From contig NZ_CP047047.1 of assembly GCF_030408575.1 (NCBI RefSeq), forward strand, positions 806,001 to 870,000: a DNA stretch of 64,000 bases, read 5' to 3'. This document shows, piece by piece, positions 36,838 through 45,163 of this stretch. A model generated the notes under the pieces. It worked only from the letters and a program-made list of their open reading frames with translations, did not search any database and was not told the DNA's origin. This DNA is from Corynebacterium auris (GTDB lineage Bacteria; Actinomycetota; Actinomycetes; Mycobacteriales; Mycobacteriaceae). The position numbers were made by a program, and so were the translations under genes. The stretch's first letter is position 1; each line of letters opens with the position of its first letter.

Positions 36838-37791
36838 ATGACTGATCAGGGTAAGAAGGTTCTTCTCGCCGCCCCCCGCGGGTACTGCGCAGGCGTCGAC
36901 CGGGCGGTCGAGACCGTGGAGAAAGCGCTGGAGAAGTACGGGGCACCCGTTTACGTGCGCAAGGAAATCGTGCACAACAAGTACGTTGTGGAAACGCTCC
37001 GGGAGCGGGGCGTGATTTTCGTCGAGGAGACCGACGAGGTGCCGGAGGGGGCGCACCTTGTTTTCTCCGCTCACGGGATCTCCCCGGCGGTGCGCAACTC
37101 GGCCGCCGAGCGGAACCTGCTTACCCTCGACGCGACCTGCCCGCTGGTGACGAAGGTGCACAACGAGGCAAAGCGTTTCGCCCGCAACGGCTACCACATC
37201 TTGCTGGTGGGCCACGAAGGCCACGAGGAGGTCGAGGGAACGGCAGGGGAGGCCCCGGAGGTCACGCACCTTGTCGACGGTGTCGAGGGGGTCGAGGCCC
37301 TGCCGGACTTTCCGGAGGAGCAGAAGCTCGTCTGGCTGTCCCAGACGACGTTGTCGGTCGACGAGACGATGGTGATCGTCAATAAGCTCCATGAGCGCTA
37401 CCCGAACCTGGAGAATCCGCCGAGCGACGACATCTGTTACGCCACCCAGAACCGTCAGGTGGCGGTGAAGGCGATTGCCCCGCGCGCCGACCTGATGATC
37501 GTGGTCGGCTCGCAGAACTCTTCGAACTCGAAGCGCCTCGTCGAGGTGGCCCTCGAAGCCGGGGCGAAGGACGCCCACTTGGTGGACTACGCGCACCAGA
37601 TCGAAAATGCGTGGCTGGACGGGGTGGACACCGTGGGGATCACTTCCGGTGCCTCCGTTCCGGAGATCCTCGTGCGCGATGTGGTCGATTCACTGGCGCA
37701 GCGCGGCTTTACGGACGTTGAGGAGGTCACCACCACGACGGAAACCATCACGTTTTCGCTGCCGCGCGACCTGCGCGCGGCACGGGTGTAA
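36838..37791 (+). CDS. ispH: 4-hydroxy-3-methylbut-2-enyl diphosphate reductase
   Basis: Last enzyme of the MEP isoprenoid pathway; an iron-sulfur protein. The 317-residue product has the three cluster cysteines: Cys17 (GYCAGVDRA), Cys101 (ATCPLVTK) and Cys200 ([10 protein letters not shown]). The SAHGISP segment with its catalytic His and the TSGASVPE segment are intact. The promoter appears leaderless. It supplies isoprenoids for UppS and carotenoid synthesis encoded elsewhere in the window. Confidence 0.96.
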   Translation: MTDQGKKVLLAAPRGYCAGVDRAVETVEKALEKYGAPVYVRKEIVHNKYVVETLRERGVIFVEETDEVPEGAHLVFSAHGISPAVRNSAAERNLLTLDATCPLVTKVHNEAKRFARNGYHILLVGHEGHEEVEGTAGEAPEVTHLVDGVEGVEALPDFPEEQKLVWLSQTTLSVDETMVIVNKLHERYPNLENPPSDDICYATQNRQVAVKAIAPRADLMIVVGSQNSSNSKRLVEVALEAGAKDAHLVDYAHQIENAWLDGVDTVGITSGASVPEILVRDVVDSLAQRGFTDVEEVTTTTETITFSLPRDLRAARV

Positions 37792-37803
37792 GAAGCGCGG
37801 GCC

Positions 37804-38433
37804 CTAATCGCGGTAAAGATCCTCGCCGAGGCGGCGCCTCGGCGAGCGCTCGGCGTCTGTCGGGGCCGTGCGGCGCCGCATCAGCTCCTCGACGGTGACA
37901 GAGTTAGCTCGGGCGCGCGCTCGCCGACTCTGGTTGGTCGTGCGCCGGTTGCTTGCCGCCGCCTGGCTCCGGTCCCGGATCTCGCGCTTTTCCACGCGGT
38001 CATTGTGCCGCTTGATCAGCGCAACGCGGAGGAAGGCGATCACCGCGCAGCCGACTGTGACCGCGGCGAGGACGGGGAAGAACTCGGCGAGCGGATATGC
38101 CATGGCAAGAAGTGAGGTCCGCGAGATGCCTGCGCCCTCGGTGGTCGTGTTCGCCCGCGCGATGACGTACCCTGCGCCGACGATGCCCGCGGCGTAGAAG
38201 ACCGGGGCGCACAGGACGGTAAGCGCCAGCCCCTTGACGTTGACTAACGTCGCCACCAGCACCGATCCCGCAGCAAAGAGCACGAGGAACGGCCAGCCGA
38301 TCTGCTCTGCGTAGATAGAGATGAGGGCGCCGGTGAATACCGCGGCGAAGATGATGGCGATGCCAGAGCCGGTCGGCAGCCCGACGAAGGTCGCTCGTTG
38401 AGCGTGGGAGGTGCGGGACGACGGGTGTGACAC
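37804..38433 (-). CDS. DUF6542 domain-containing membrane protein
   Basis: A 209-residue protein with four hydrophobic segments in the first 130 residues, then a basic cytoplasmic tail rich in Arg (RDRSQAAASNRRTTNQ and on). The GTG start is at 38433. This arrangement matches DUF6542 proteins encoded near ispH in corynebacteria. No function is known. It converges with ispH. Confidence 0.7.
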   Translation of the reverse strand: MSHPSSRTSHAQRATFVGLPTGSGIAIIFAAVFTGALISIYAEQIGWPFLVLFAAGSVLVATLVNVKGLALTVLCAPVFYAAGIVGAGYVIARANTTTEGAGISRTSLLAMAYPLAEFFPVLAAVTVGCAVIAFLRVALIKRHNDRVEKREIRDRSQAAASNRRTTNQSRRARARANSVTVEELMRRRTAPTDAERSPRRRLGEDLYRD

Positions 38434-38471
38434 GTCGGGTCATTCTACCTACCCCCGGGCCGCGGATGGAC

Positions 38472-39530
38472 TCAGTCTCCGCTTTCTTCGGCCGCGTGTC
38501 GGGGCGAGGCGGAGACGCGGTGCAGCTCGGGTAAGCGGCCGCGGGTGGTTCGGGCAGGCACCCCCAGCTCGTCGAGCTTGCGGGCAGTGACCATGACGCG
38601 GGAGTCGATGGAGGCGGCGGTGGCGTTGAAGGCCTCCACGGCCTTTTCGAGGGCGTGGCCGACGCGGTTGTAGTGCTCGCCCATAGTGGCGAGGCGTTGG
38701 TAGAGCTCGGCGCCTAGGCGTTGGACCTGCTTGGCTTTGTCGTTCATCGCCTCGTGGCGCCAGCCGAGCGCCACCGTGCGCAGCAGGGCGAACAGCGTCG
38801 TGGGCGTGGCGATGACGACGTCGCGGGAAAAGGCGTAATCGAGCAGCTCAGGATCGGTAGCCAAGCCAGAGTCGAGGAAGGGGTCCGCGGGCACGAACAT
38901 GACCACGAACTCGGGCGTGGGCTGGAAGGCCTCGATGTAGGCCTTGGACGACAGGGTGTCCACGTGCTGGCGGAGTAGGTGGGCGTGGCGGCGAAGGTAC
39001 GCCTGCTTTTCTTCTGGGTCCTCCGTGTTGAGCGCGTCGAGGTAGGAAGAGAAGGGGACTTTGGCGTCGACGATGATTGAACGGCCGTGAGAGAGACGGA
39101 TGAGCATGTCTGGGCGCACGCGGGTGCCGTCGATAAGCGCGCTGTGCTGGACGTCGAAGTCGCAGTGCTCGAGCATGCCGCCGAGCTCGACGACACGCCG
39201 CAGCTGCATTTCCCCCCATCGGCCCCGGGTCTGCGGGGAGCGCAGGGCCGAGATGAGCTGATCTGTGCGGTCGGACAGCCGCGCCGAGGTCCGCGTGATC
39301 GCCTGAACCTGGCTGGCTAGGGCGGAGTAGGCGACGGCCCGGTCCTCGTCCATGTCGTCGAGGTGGCCCGCGAGGCGCTCCAGGGCTCGCGTGACCGGCG
39401 CCATGTCGGTCGGGCTGGCTGGCGGGGGCGGGGCAGTGCGGCCGCGTACGGCGGCGTAGCAGGCGAGGGCGCCGAGGACGAGGCCGGCTGAGAAGACGAC
39501 AAGCGCGGAAGCAATGGACATCGCGGACAT
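38472..39530 (-). CDS. rmuC: DNA recombination protein RmuC
   Basis: A 352-residue protein with an N-terminal membrane helix (IASALVVFSAGLVLGALACYAAV), a short coiled coil and the RmuC core: SPQTRGRWGEMQLRRVVELGGML followed by PDMLIRLSHGRSIIVDAKVPFSSYLDA, with nuclease-fold VDAK residues. RmuC limits rearrangements at inverted repeats in E. coli; the mechanism is unresolved. ATG 39521 is an alternative start. Confidence 0.92.
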   Translation of the reverse strand: MSAMSIASALVVFSAGLVLGALACYAAVRGRTAPPPPASPTDMAPVTRALERLAGHLDDMDEDRAVAYSALASQVQAITRTSARLSDRTDQLISALRSPQTRGRWGEMQLRRVVELGGMLEHCDFDVQHSALIDGTRVRPDMLIRLSHGRSIIVDAKVPFSSYLDALNTEDPEEKQAYLRRHAHLLRQHVDTLSSKAYIEAFQPTPEFVVMFVPADPFLDSGLATDPELLDYAFSRDVVIATPTTLFALLRTVALGWRHEAMNDKAKQVQRLGAELYQRLATMGEHYNRVGHALEKAVEAFNATAASIDSRVMVTARKLDELGVPARTTRGRLPELHRVSASPRHAAEESGD

Positions 39531-39559
39531 GGGCAGCAGTGTGCCATACGTCCCGGACG

Positions 39560-40942
39560 CTAATCCTCGGAGCGGCCCTTCCGTTCGAACAACTTTGCGA
39601 AAGCGTCGGTTTGTGTGAGGCGGCGCAGACGTTCGCTGTCGCGCAGCTTGTGCCAGCCGGGTTTCGCCTTCGTCGACGAGGACTCGGGGGCAAAGTCGCT
39701 GGTGACCGCGGCGGGGGCCCAGTCGCGGTCACCGCGCCACTCCTTACGCTCGTAGACGGACTCGCGCTCTTCGAGTTCGGCGATCGCGCGGCCTTCCTCG
39801 GTGGCGAAGTCGAGCTGGGCGGCGGTCCTCTCGCCGGCGTGGATCTTCAGCATGTCCAGGACGTAGCGGTAGCACACGGCGATCATGGCGGCGGCGGGGA
39901 CCGCGAGGAAGGCGCCGATGAGGCCGAAGAGACCGCCGCCGACAGTGACGGAGACGAGGACGATCACCGGGTGCAGGTTCATGGCGCGGGACTGCAGCAC
40001 GGGCTGCAAAACGTTGCCCTCGAGCTGCTGCACGGCGATGACGATCACGAGCACGATCAGGGCCTCGGTAAAGCCCAGCGAGACCAGTGCGACCAGGACA
40101 GCGAGGGCGCCGGCGACGACGGCGCCGACAATCGGAATGAAGCCGGCGAAGAAGGTGATCACCGCGAGGGTGAACGCCATGGGCACCCCGACGATGGCGA
40201 TGCCCACACCGATGAAGAAGGCGTCGACAAGCGAAACTGCTGCTTGTGCGCGGATGAAGCCTGAGAGCGTCTTCCACGCGCGGGTGAGCAGCTCCGTGGC
40301 GTGCAGGCCGGTGCGGCCGCCCGTGGCGGAACGCAGCCAGGGCAGGAAGCGGTGGCCGTCTTTGAGGAAGAAGAAGGTAAGCACGAGCACGACGGTGAGG
40401 GTGACCGCGACTCCGGCCGCGGTGCCAATCCCGGCGAAGACCCCGCCGGCGATGGCCCCGGCCTGGTTCTGCAGCCAGTTCGCAATCTCGTTGATCGCGT
40501 TGTTCAGCTCCTCCGGGTCGATGTTCAGCGGCGGGCCCTGCAGCCACAGCTGCAGCCTCTGAATGCCCTCAAGGGCCTGGAGGTAGAGGATCTGCGAGTG
40601 GGCCACGATGTCGGGTGCGATGAGCGAGCCGATGAAACCGGCGGCCCCGAAAAACGCGAGGATGGAGAGGATCGAGGCCAGGGCGGCGGGAACGCGCCTG
40701 CGGCGCATGAACGTCGACAGCGGCGCGAGCACCGTGCACACGATGAGCGCGAGCACCACCGGAAGAATGCCCGCCCAGAAGGTTCCGATGAGCTGGCTCG
40801 CCGCGAAAAGAAACAGCGCGAGGATGAGCACGCGCAGGGTGAACATCGCGGCTGATTTCAGCCACTCGTTGATAACTACCCCGCGGTCGATCTGGTCGTC
40901 GGGGGTGCGATCCTCGTCGTCGGTACTCACCCGCACTATCAT
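39560..40942 (-). CDS. AI-2E family transporter
   Basis: A 460-residue polytopic protein with about eight hydrophobic helices in residues 30-355 and a polar, charged C-terminal tail of about 100 residues. The FIPIVGAVVAGALAVLVALV and PVIVLVSVTVGGGLFGLIGAFLAVP segments are the family signature (PerM/TqsA group). The name comes from E. coli TqsA; members also act as Na+/H+ antiporters, so the substrate here is open. GTG 40930 (VSTDDEDRTPDD) is a possible later start. Confidence 0.85.
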   Translation of the reverse strand: MIVRVSTDDEDRTPDDQIDRGVVINEWLKSAAMFTLRVLILALFLFAASQLIGTFWAGILPVVLALIVCTVLAPLSTFMRRRRVPAALASILSILAFFGAAGFIGSLIAPDIVAHSQILYLQALEGIQRLQLWLQGPPLNIDPEELNNAINEIANWLQNQAGAIAGGVFAGIGTAAGVAVTLTVVLVLTFFFLKDGHRFLPWLRSATGGRTGLHATELLTRAWKTLSGFIRAQAAVSLVDAFFIGVGIAIVGVPMAFTLAVITFFAGFIPIVGAVVAGALAVLVALVSLGFTEALIVLVIVIAVQQLEGNVLQPVLQSRAMNLHPVIVLVSVTVGGGLFGLIGAFLAVPAAAMIAVCYRYVLDMLKIHAGERTAAQLDFATEEGRAIAELEERESVYERKEWRGDRDWAPAAVTSDFAPESSSTKAKPGWHKLRDSERLRRLTQTDAFAKLFERKGRSED

Positions 40943-41021
40943 GCCCCATCGGCCCTCGCTTTGCGACGTCCCCGGCGGCGCCTCGCACGCTCCCCGCGAG
41001 GGCCGTCACCGGGCCGTGGGA

Positions 41022-41027
41022 TAGGAT
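41022..41027 (+). promoter_or_regulatory. Possible leaderless -10 box of ychF
   Basis: TAGGAT, 8 bases before the ychF GTG. The same bases overlap a weak AGGATGAG ribosome-site reading, so leaderless and led initiation cannot be separated. Confidence 0.4.
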
Positions 41028-41035
41028 GAGCGGCT

Positions 41036-42121
41036 GTGAGCCTTACTCTTGGAATTGTCGGTCTGCCCAACGTGGGTAAATCCACGCTCTTCAACGCCCT
41101 GACGCGTAACGACGTGTTGGCGGCGAACTACCCTTTTGCCACCATCGAGCCCAACGTGGGCGTGGTGGAGCTGCCCGATCCGCGACTGGCCAGGCTCGCG
41201 GAGATCTTTGGCTCCGAACGGATCTTGCCCGCCACCGTGTCGTTCGTCGACATCGCCGGCATCGTCAAGGGCGCGTCCGAGGGCGAGGGCATGGGCAACG
41301 CCTTTTTGGCCAACATTCGCGAGGCCGACGCCATCTGCCAGGTGGTGCGCGCCTTTTCGGACGACAACGTCATCCACGTCGACGGGCAGGTCGACCCGGC
41401 CAGCGATATCGCCGTGATCAACACCGAGCTGATCCTCGCAGACCTGCAGACGATTGAAAAGGCCCTGCCGCGCCTGGAAAAGGAGGCGCGCAAGGACAAG
41501 GAGGTCGCCGCCACCGTCGCGGAGGTGACAAAGGCGCAGGAAGTGCTCGAGAGGGACCGCACCCTGTTCGCCGCGGGCAAGGCGGGCGAGCTTGACCTGG
41601 CGCTTCTGCGCGATCTGCACCTCATGACGGCTAAACCCTTCCTTTACGTGTTCAACTCCGATGAGGAGGTGCTCACCAACGACGCGACAAAGGACGAGCT
41701 TCGCGCTCTCGTCGCACCCGCAGAGGCCGTGTTCCTCGACGCCCAGAGCGAGACGGACCTGCTCGAGCTGGACGAGGAGGATGCCGCGGAGCTGCTCGCT
41801 GCCGTGGGGCAGGAGGAGCCGGGCCTGAACACCCTGGCCAAGGCTGGTTTCGCAACCCTCGGCCTGCAGACCTACCTCACCGCGGGGCCCAAGGAGGCGC
41901 GCGCGTGGACGATCCGCCAGGGCGACACCGCGCCGAAGGCCGCCGGGGTGATCCACTCCGACTTCGAGAAGGGCTTCATCAAGGCCGAGATTGTCAGCTT
42001 CGACGACCTCGATGAGCTGGGCTCGATGGCCGAGGCCCGCGCCCACGGCAAGGTGCGCCAGGAGGGCAAGGACTACGTCATGGCGGACGGCGACGTGGTG
42101 GAGTTTAAGTTCAACGTGTAA
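41036..42121 (+). CDS. ychF: Redox/ribosome-associated GTPase (ATPase) YchF
   Basis: An OBG-family P-loop protein (human OLA1 homologue) that binds ribosomes and prefers ATP. The 361-residue product has GLPNVGKST at residues 9-17, the G3 segment DIAGIVKGASEGEG with its GLV-like switch, and the C-terminal TGS domain ending in ADGDVVEFKFNV. The length is normal. The last eight codons and the bases after the stop recur imperfectly at 44951-44978, on the far side of the metal-resistance cassette, which suggests that the gene was re-ended by an insertion. An 8-bp inverted repeat (42119-42126 with 42142-42149) overlaps the stop codon. Confidence 0.96.
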   Translation: MSLTLGIVGLPNVGKSTLFNALTRNDVLAANYPFATIEPNVGVVELPDPRLARLAEIFGSERILPATVSFVDIAGIVKGASEGEGMGNAFLANIREADAICQVVRAFSDDNVIHVDGQVDPASDIAVINTELILADLQTIEKALPRLEKEARKDKEVAATVAEVTKAQEVLERDRTLFAAGKAGELDLALLRDLHLMTAKPFLYVFNSDEEVLTNDATKDELRALVAPAEAVFLDAQSETDLLELDEEDAAELLAAVGQEEPGLNTLAKAGFATLGLQTYLTAGPKEARAWTIRQGDTAPKAAGVIHSDFEKGFIKAEIVSFDDLDELGSMAEARAHGKVRQEGKDYVMADGDVVEFKFNV

Positions 42122-42125
42122 CGCG
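42098..42125 (+). repeat. Left copy of the ychF 3'-end direct repeat (putative attL)
   Basis: The last eight codons of ychF and four following bases. It matches 25 of 28 bases of the segment at 44951-44978. Mismatches are at positions 9, 21 and 27 of the repeat; the two inside the coding part fall in third codon positions (TTT/TTC and GTG/GTC). Confidence 0.85.
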
Positions 42126-42394
42126 AGGCGTTAATGGCGTTTCGCGTTATTGGGGGGTAGGTTGAAGAGCGCTGTCTCTAACTCCGGTTTTCGTTCGGCC
42201 TCGGTTCATTCCGCTACCTCGTGTGAAGAATCTGCAAGCGGTATCGGGCCGTTGAACTATTAGGTTCACCTACAGTTCCCGTGCCTGCACGCATCGAGAA
42301 GGACCAGGTGGTGAACTCGAATGACTCGCCTGGTCCAACGTGTGTGCGCGCTCGGCGCGTGGTTTAACCCTTATAAGACTTGCCAGTCACAGCC
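42126..42394. other. Non-coding left flank of the islet, with a hairpin
   Basis: About 270 bases without a gene. It holds the right arm of an inverted repeat overlapping the ychF stop (TCGCGTTA, 42142-42149), a small palindrome (TGAAC-6-GTTCA near 42254) and a 10-bp hairpin, GGACCAGGTG at 42301-42310 with CGCCTGGTCC at 42327-42336 (one wobble). The hairpin may terminate the ATPase transcript from the right or the ychF transcript from the left. Confidence 0.6.
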
Positions 42395-44287
42395 TCAGCG
42401 TTTCGCTCGTGCGGCCCGCAGGCCGTTCAAGATCACGATGACTTCGGCGACTTCGTGTACCAACACGACGGCGGCCAGTCCCAGCACACCGCTGATCGCC
42501 AGTGGCATCAACACGATGATGATGGCCAGGGACAGGACGATGTTCTGGTTGATGATCCTGCTGCCTCGGCGGGCGTGCTGCAGCGCCTGCGGGATCAGCC
42601 GGAGGTCGTGGCCAGTGAAGGCGACGTCAGCGGACTCGATCGCGGCGTCAGAGCCGGTTGCTCCCATCGCAATGCCCACCGTTGCGCCCGCCAGTGCCGG
42701 CGCGTCGTTGATGCCGTCGCCGATCATCGCCGTCGGCGTCTTGGAGGAGAGTTCGGCGACGATGCTTGCCTTGTCCTCCGGTCGCAGCTCGGCGCGCACG
42801 TCGTCGATCCCGGCGATTTCAGCAAGCGCCCGGGCGGTGCGAGTGTTGTCGCCGGTGAGCATGCTCACTTCCACGTCGTTGTCGTGCAGGGACTGCACGG
42901 CTTCGGGAACCTCGGGCCGCAGCTCGTCGCGCACCCCGATCGCCCCGGCGAGAGCGTCATCGACGGTGACCAGGACGCAGGTCTGGCCTTCGGGCTCCAT
43001 GCGCTCAACGTCCGCCTTCAGTGGCCCGGCGTCGATCCATCGGGGGCTGCCCACCAGCACCCGTCGGCCTTCGACGGTGCCGCCGATGCCATGACCGGCT
43101 TCCTCGCTGATATCCAAGGCTGTGGGCGCTTCGGGCTCCGCTGCCACGATCGCCGCGGCGAGGGGGTGCGTCGATTGCTGCTCAACCGCCGCCGCGAAGG
43201 AAAGCACCTGCGCCCGATCGAATCCGTCTGCCGGGACCACTCCGGTAACCTCGGGCTGGTTGCGGGTAAGGGTTCCGGTCTTGTCCACCGCTAGGTGACG
43301 GATGCCGCCGAGTCGCTCGAACGCCGCGCCGGACTTGATGACTACTCCGAACTGGCTGGCCGCGCCGATCGCGGCCACGACCGTCAGCGGCACGGAGATT
43401 GCCAGCGCGCACGGCGACGCTGCGACTAGGACCACCAGCGCACGGGTGATCCACGTCTCGGGGTCGCCCAGCAGTGAGCCGATTACGCCGACCAGCACCG
43501 CCAGGATCATCACCCCGGGCACTAGGGGTTGGGCAATTCGGTCGGCGATCCGGGCGCGGTCACCCTTCTCCGCCTGCGCCTGTTCGACGAGGTCGACGAG
43601 TGTGGTCAGCGAGTTGTCCGTTCCAGCTGCGGTCGTCTCGACCGCCAGCACACCGACGGAGTTGATCGCTCCCGCGGGTACCTCGTCACCGGGCGCAACC
43701 TCCTCCGGAATGGATTCTCCGGTGATCGCTGAGGTGTCAAGGCTGGAGCGTCCGGATCGAATGATGCCGTCCGTGGCGATTCGCTCCCCGGGGCGTACGA
43801 CCATTAGCTCGCCAACCTCAAGGTCCTTCGCAGCGACCTCGGCCGTCGTACCGTCGCGCAGCACGGTCGCGGTTTGCGGTACCAGCTTCAACAGTGCCCG
43901 CAGTCCGCCTTGGGCCCGGTCCATCGCCTTGTCTTCAAGCGCCTCGGCGATCGAGTACAGGAACGCCAGTGCTGCGGCCTCTCCGACGAAACCAAGGATC
44001 ACCGCGCCGACCGCGCTGATCGTCATAAGCAAGCCAATGCCGAGCTTGCGCTTCGTGACAAGGTTCCGGATCGCTCCAGGTGCGAACGTGTAAGCGCCCA
44101 ACAGCAGGCCAAGCCAATACAGTACCGTTGCGGGCGTCTCCAAGTCGGACCAGTCTAGCGCTAGTCCTGTAATGAGGGCTACGCCGGAGAAGATCGGTAG
44201 CAGTAGCTCGGGGTCCTTCCACCATGGCCGATCGAGCTCTTCGATCTCCGTGGCGGGTTCGTGTTCGCATCCACATGCTGAACTCAT
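42395..44287 (-). CDS. P1B-type heavy-metal efflux ATPase (Cd/Zn/Co/Pb type)
   Basis: A 630-residue metal-translocating P-type ATPase. Visible motifs: N-terminal Cys/His cluster CGCEHE (5-10) instead of a full heavy-metal domain, phosphatase motif TGES (189-192), membrane metal site SPC (291-293), phosphorylation site DKTGTLT (335-341), the HP pair of P1B pumps (374-375), and hinge GDGINDAPAL. A HEVAE segment is in the last helix. The SPC plus His-Glu combination fits the P1B-4 group (CtpG/CtpJ/CtpD-like) rather than the CPC copper pumps. ATG 44287 overlaps the regulator stop (ATGA). It probably exports Cd, Pb or a related divalent ion under the control of the adjacent CmtR homologue. Confidence 0.9.
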   Translation of the reverse strand: MSSACGCEHEPATEIEELDRPWWKDPELLLPIFSGVALITGLALDWSDLETPATVLYWLGLLLGAYTFAPGAIRNLVTKRKLGIGLLMTISAVGAVILGFVGEAAALAFLYSIAEALEDKAMDRAQGGLRALLKLVPQTATVLRDGTTAEVAAKDLEVGELMVVRPGERIATDGIIRSGRSSLDTSAITGESIPEEVAPGDEVPAGAINSVGVLAVETTAAGTDNSLTTLVDLVEQAQAEKGDRARIADRIAQPLVPGVMILAVLVGVIGSLLGDPETWITRALVVLVAASPCALAISVPLTVVAAIGAASQFGVVIKSGAAFERLGGIRHLAVDKTGTLTRNQPEVTGVVPADGFDRAQVLSFAAAVEQQSTHPLAAAIVAAEPEAPTALDISEEAGHGIGGTVEGRRVLVGSPRWIDAGPLKADVERMEPEGQTCVLVTVDDALAGAIGVRDELRPEVPEAVQSLHDNDVEVSMLTGDNTRTARALAEIAGIDDVRAELRPEDKASIVAELSSKTPTAMIGDGINDAPALAGATVGIAMGATGSDAAIESADVAFTGHDLRLIPQALQHARRGSRIINQNIVLSLAIIIVLMPLAISGVLGLAAVVLVHEVAEVIVILNGLRAARAKR

Positions 44288-44643
44288 GCGTCCGTTCTTT
44301 TCTCGCCGCAGCCGGGCACCGAGCACTCAGTGTCGAGGCAGGGGGCATTCTCGTCGACGGCCAGCGTCGCGTTGACCAGCGCTTCGAGCGCCGCCGCGAG
44401 GTGCGGATCGGCAATTTCGTAGCGGGCCTTACGGCCCTCCGGCTCAGCGACGACGATGCCGCAATCGCGTAGGCAGGACAGGTGGTTCGAGACCTTAGAG
44501 CGGGTCAGATCCAAGCTTTGCGAAATCTCGGCCGGGTAGCCCGGACCGTCGAGTAGGGTCATCAGGATTCGGGAGCGTGTCGGATCAGCCATGGCCCGGC
44601 CGAGCCGGTTCATGACGTCGAGGCGCGAATCGATAGTCAGCAT
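44284..44643 (-). CDS. cmtR: CmtR-type Cd(II)/Pb(II)-sensing ArsR/SmtB repressor
   Basis: A 119-residue winged-helix repressor. The recognition helix region is LTRSKVSNHLSCLRDCG. Cys57, Cys61 and Cys102 sit at exactly the residue numbers of the metal ligands known in Mycobacterium tuberculosis CmtR, so cadmium and lead sensing is strongly suggested. Cys107 and Cys112 are additional and may give extra ligation. The mRNA is probably leaderless: a TATTAT -10 box ends 7 bases before the ATG. Its stop overlaps the ATPase start. It should repress its own operon until metal binds. Confidence 0.92.
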   Translation of the reverse strand: MLTIDSRLDVMNRLGRAMADPTRSRILMTLLDGPGYPAEISQSLDLTRSKVSNHLSCLRDCGIVVAEPEGRKARYEIADPHLAAALEALVNATLAVDENAPCLDTECSVPGCGEKRTDA

Positions 44644-44650
44644 GTGCTGA

Positions 44651-44678
44651 ATAATACAACGTGCGCTGAACTATTCAA
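44651..44678 (-). promoter_or_regulatory. cmtR promoter with overlapping palindrome
   Basis: On the minus strand, TTGAAT (44673-44678) and TATTAT (44651-44656) are 16 bases apart, and the -10 is 7 bases before the ATG at 44643, which predicts a leaderless transcript. A TGAACTATTCA palindrome in the spacer and repeated TGCRCTGAA units (44645-44690) are candidate CmtR operator half-sites. Confidence 0.65.
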
Positions 44679-44690
44679 CATGCACTGAAC

Positions 44691-45163
44691 TGACAGTTGC
44701 GCGAAGGTCCTGCGACCTGCAGGAATTAGTCGATGGGATAGCAGATGACTGATCCTTTGTGGTTCGGCTGCCACCCAGCGCGGGAGCGACGTGGGCGGTG
44801 AGGTTCTCCAGAATCTTCACGTTGACGTCCACGCCATCCCGCAAAACCTTTACGTGTTTCCATGCGCCCATATGTTCTCTGTGTACTGACGTAATTACTG
44901 TTTTCTGATTGTTGCAGGCTAACGAGAAAGTAACTTTGCAACTACATACCGTGGAGTTCAAGTTCAACGTCTAACGGGCGTCGAAGCGCCCCGCGCCGCG
45001 ATTCAAGGCGCCACGGTTTCGGGTTGGCGTCGAAAAGCGTGCGAAGGCGAGAGCGAACGGGCGCGGCTTTTCCGTCCCTCCCTTTTCCAAGCCGGATGAT
45101 GGATAAACCCTACGGGGGTAACGTAGAGGGTGTCCATTTTCAGACTAAGGAAGGAAAAGCGAC
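44691..45163. other. Non-coding right flank of the islet and leader of the dehydrogenase
   Basis: About 470 bases without a convincing gene. 44691-44950 looks less GC-rich than its surroundings by eye and has stops in the forward frames; an open frame on the minus strand (44671-44967) starts inside the ychF repeat and overlaps the cmtR promoter, so it is not called. 44951-44978 is the displaced ychF end. 44979-45163 is high-GC and contains an imperfect repeat ACCCTAC-9-GTAGAGGGT (45107-45131) and an AAGGAAGGAAAA ribosome site before the dehydrogenase. Confidence 0.6.
44951..44978 (+). repeat. Right copy of the ychF 3'-end direct repeat (putative attR)
   Basis: GTGGAGTTCAAGTTCAACGT and the following stop codon TAA plus CGGG. 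It encodes the same last residues as ychF (VEFKFNV) but has no ychF sequence upstream of it. Its codons (TTC, GTC) are those preferred in high-GC genes, while the copy now attached to ychF uses TTT and GTG. Confidence 0.85.

Larger units (their letters stand above)
42126..44950. mobile_element. Putative 2.8-kb metal-resistance islet in the ychF 3' end
   Basis: The segment between the two ychF 3'-end copies. It holds a P1B-type ATPase and a CmtR-like regulator on the minus strand, non-coding flanks, and a 250-base remnant-like stretch at its right end. Elements that insert into the 3' end of a gene by site-specific recombination usually bring a substitute end and leave the displaced end at the other border, as seen here. 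No integrase or transposase is present, so the element would be decayed or mobilised in trans. Confidence 0.55.

Noticed and set aside
44671..44967. 98-codon minus-strand frame at the right border of the islet
   Set aside because: It starts inside the displaced ychF repeat and overlaps the cmtR promoter; no motif or ribosome site supports it, though it could be a relic.
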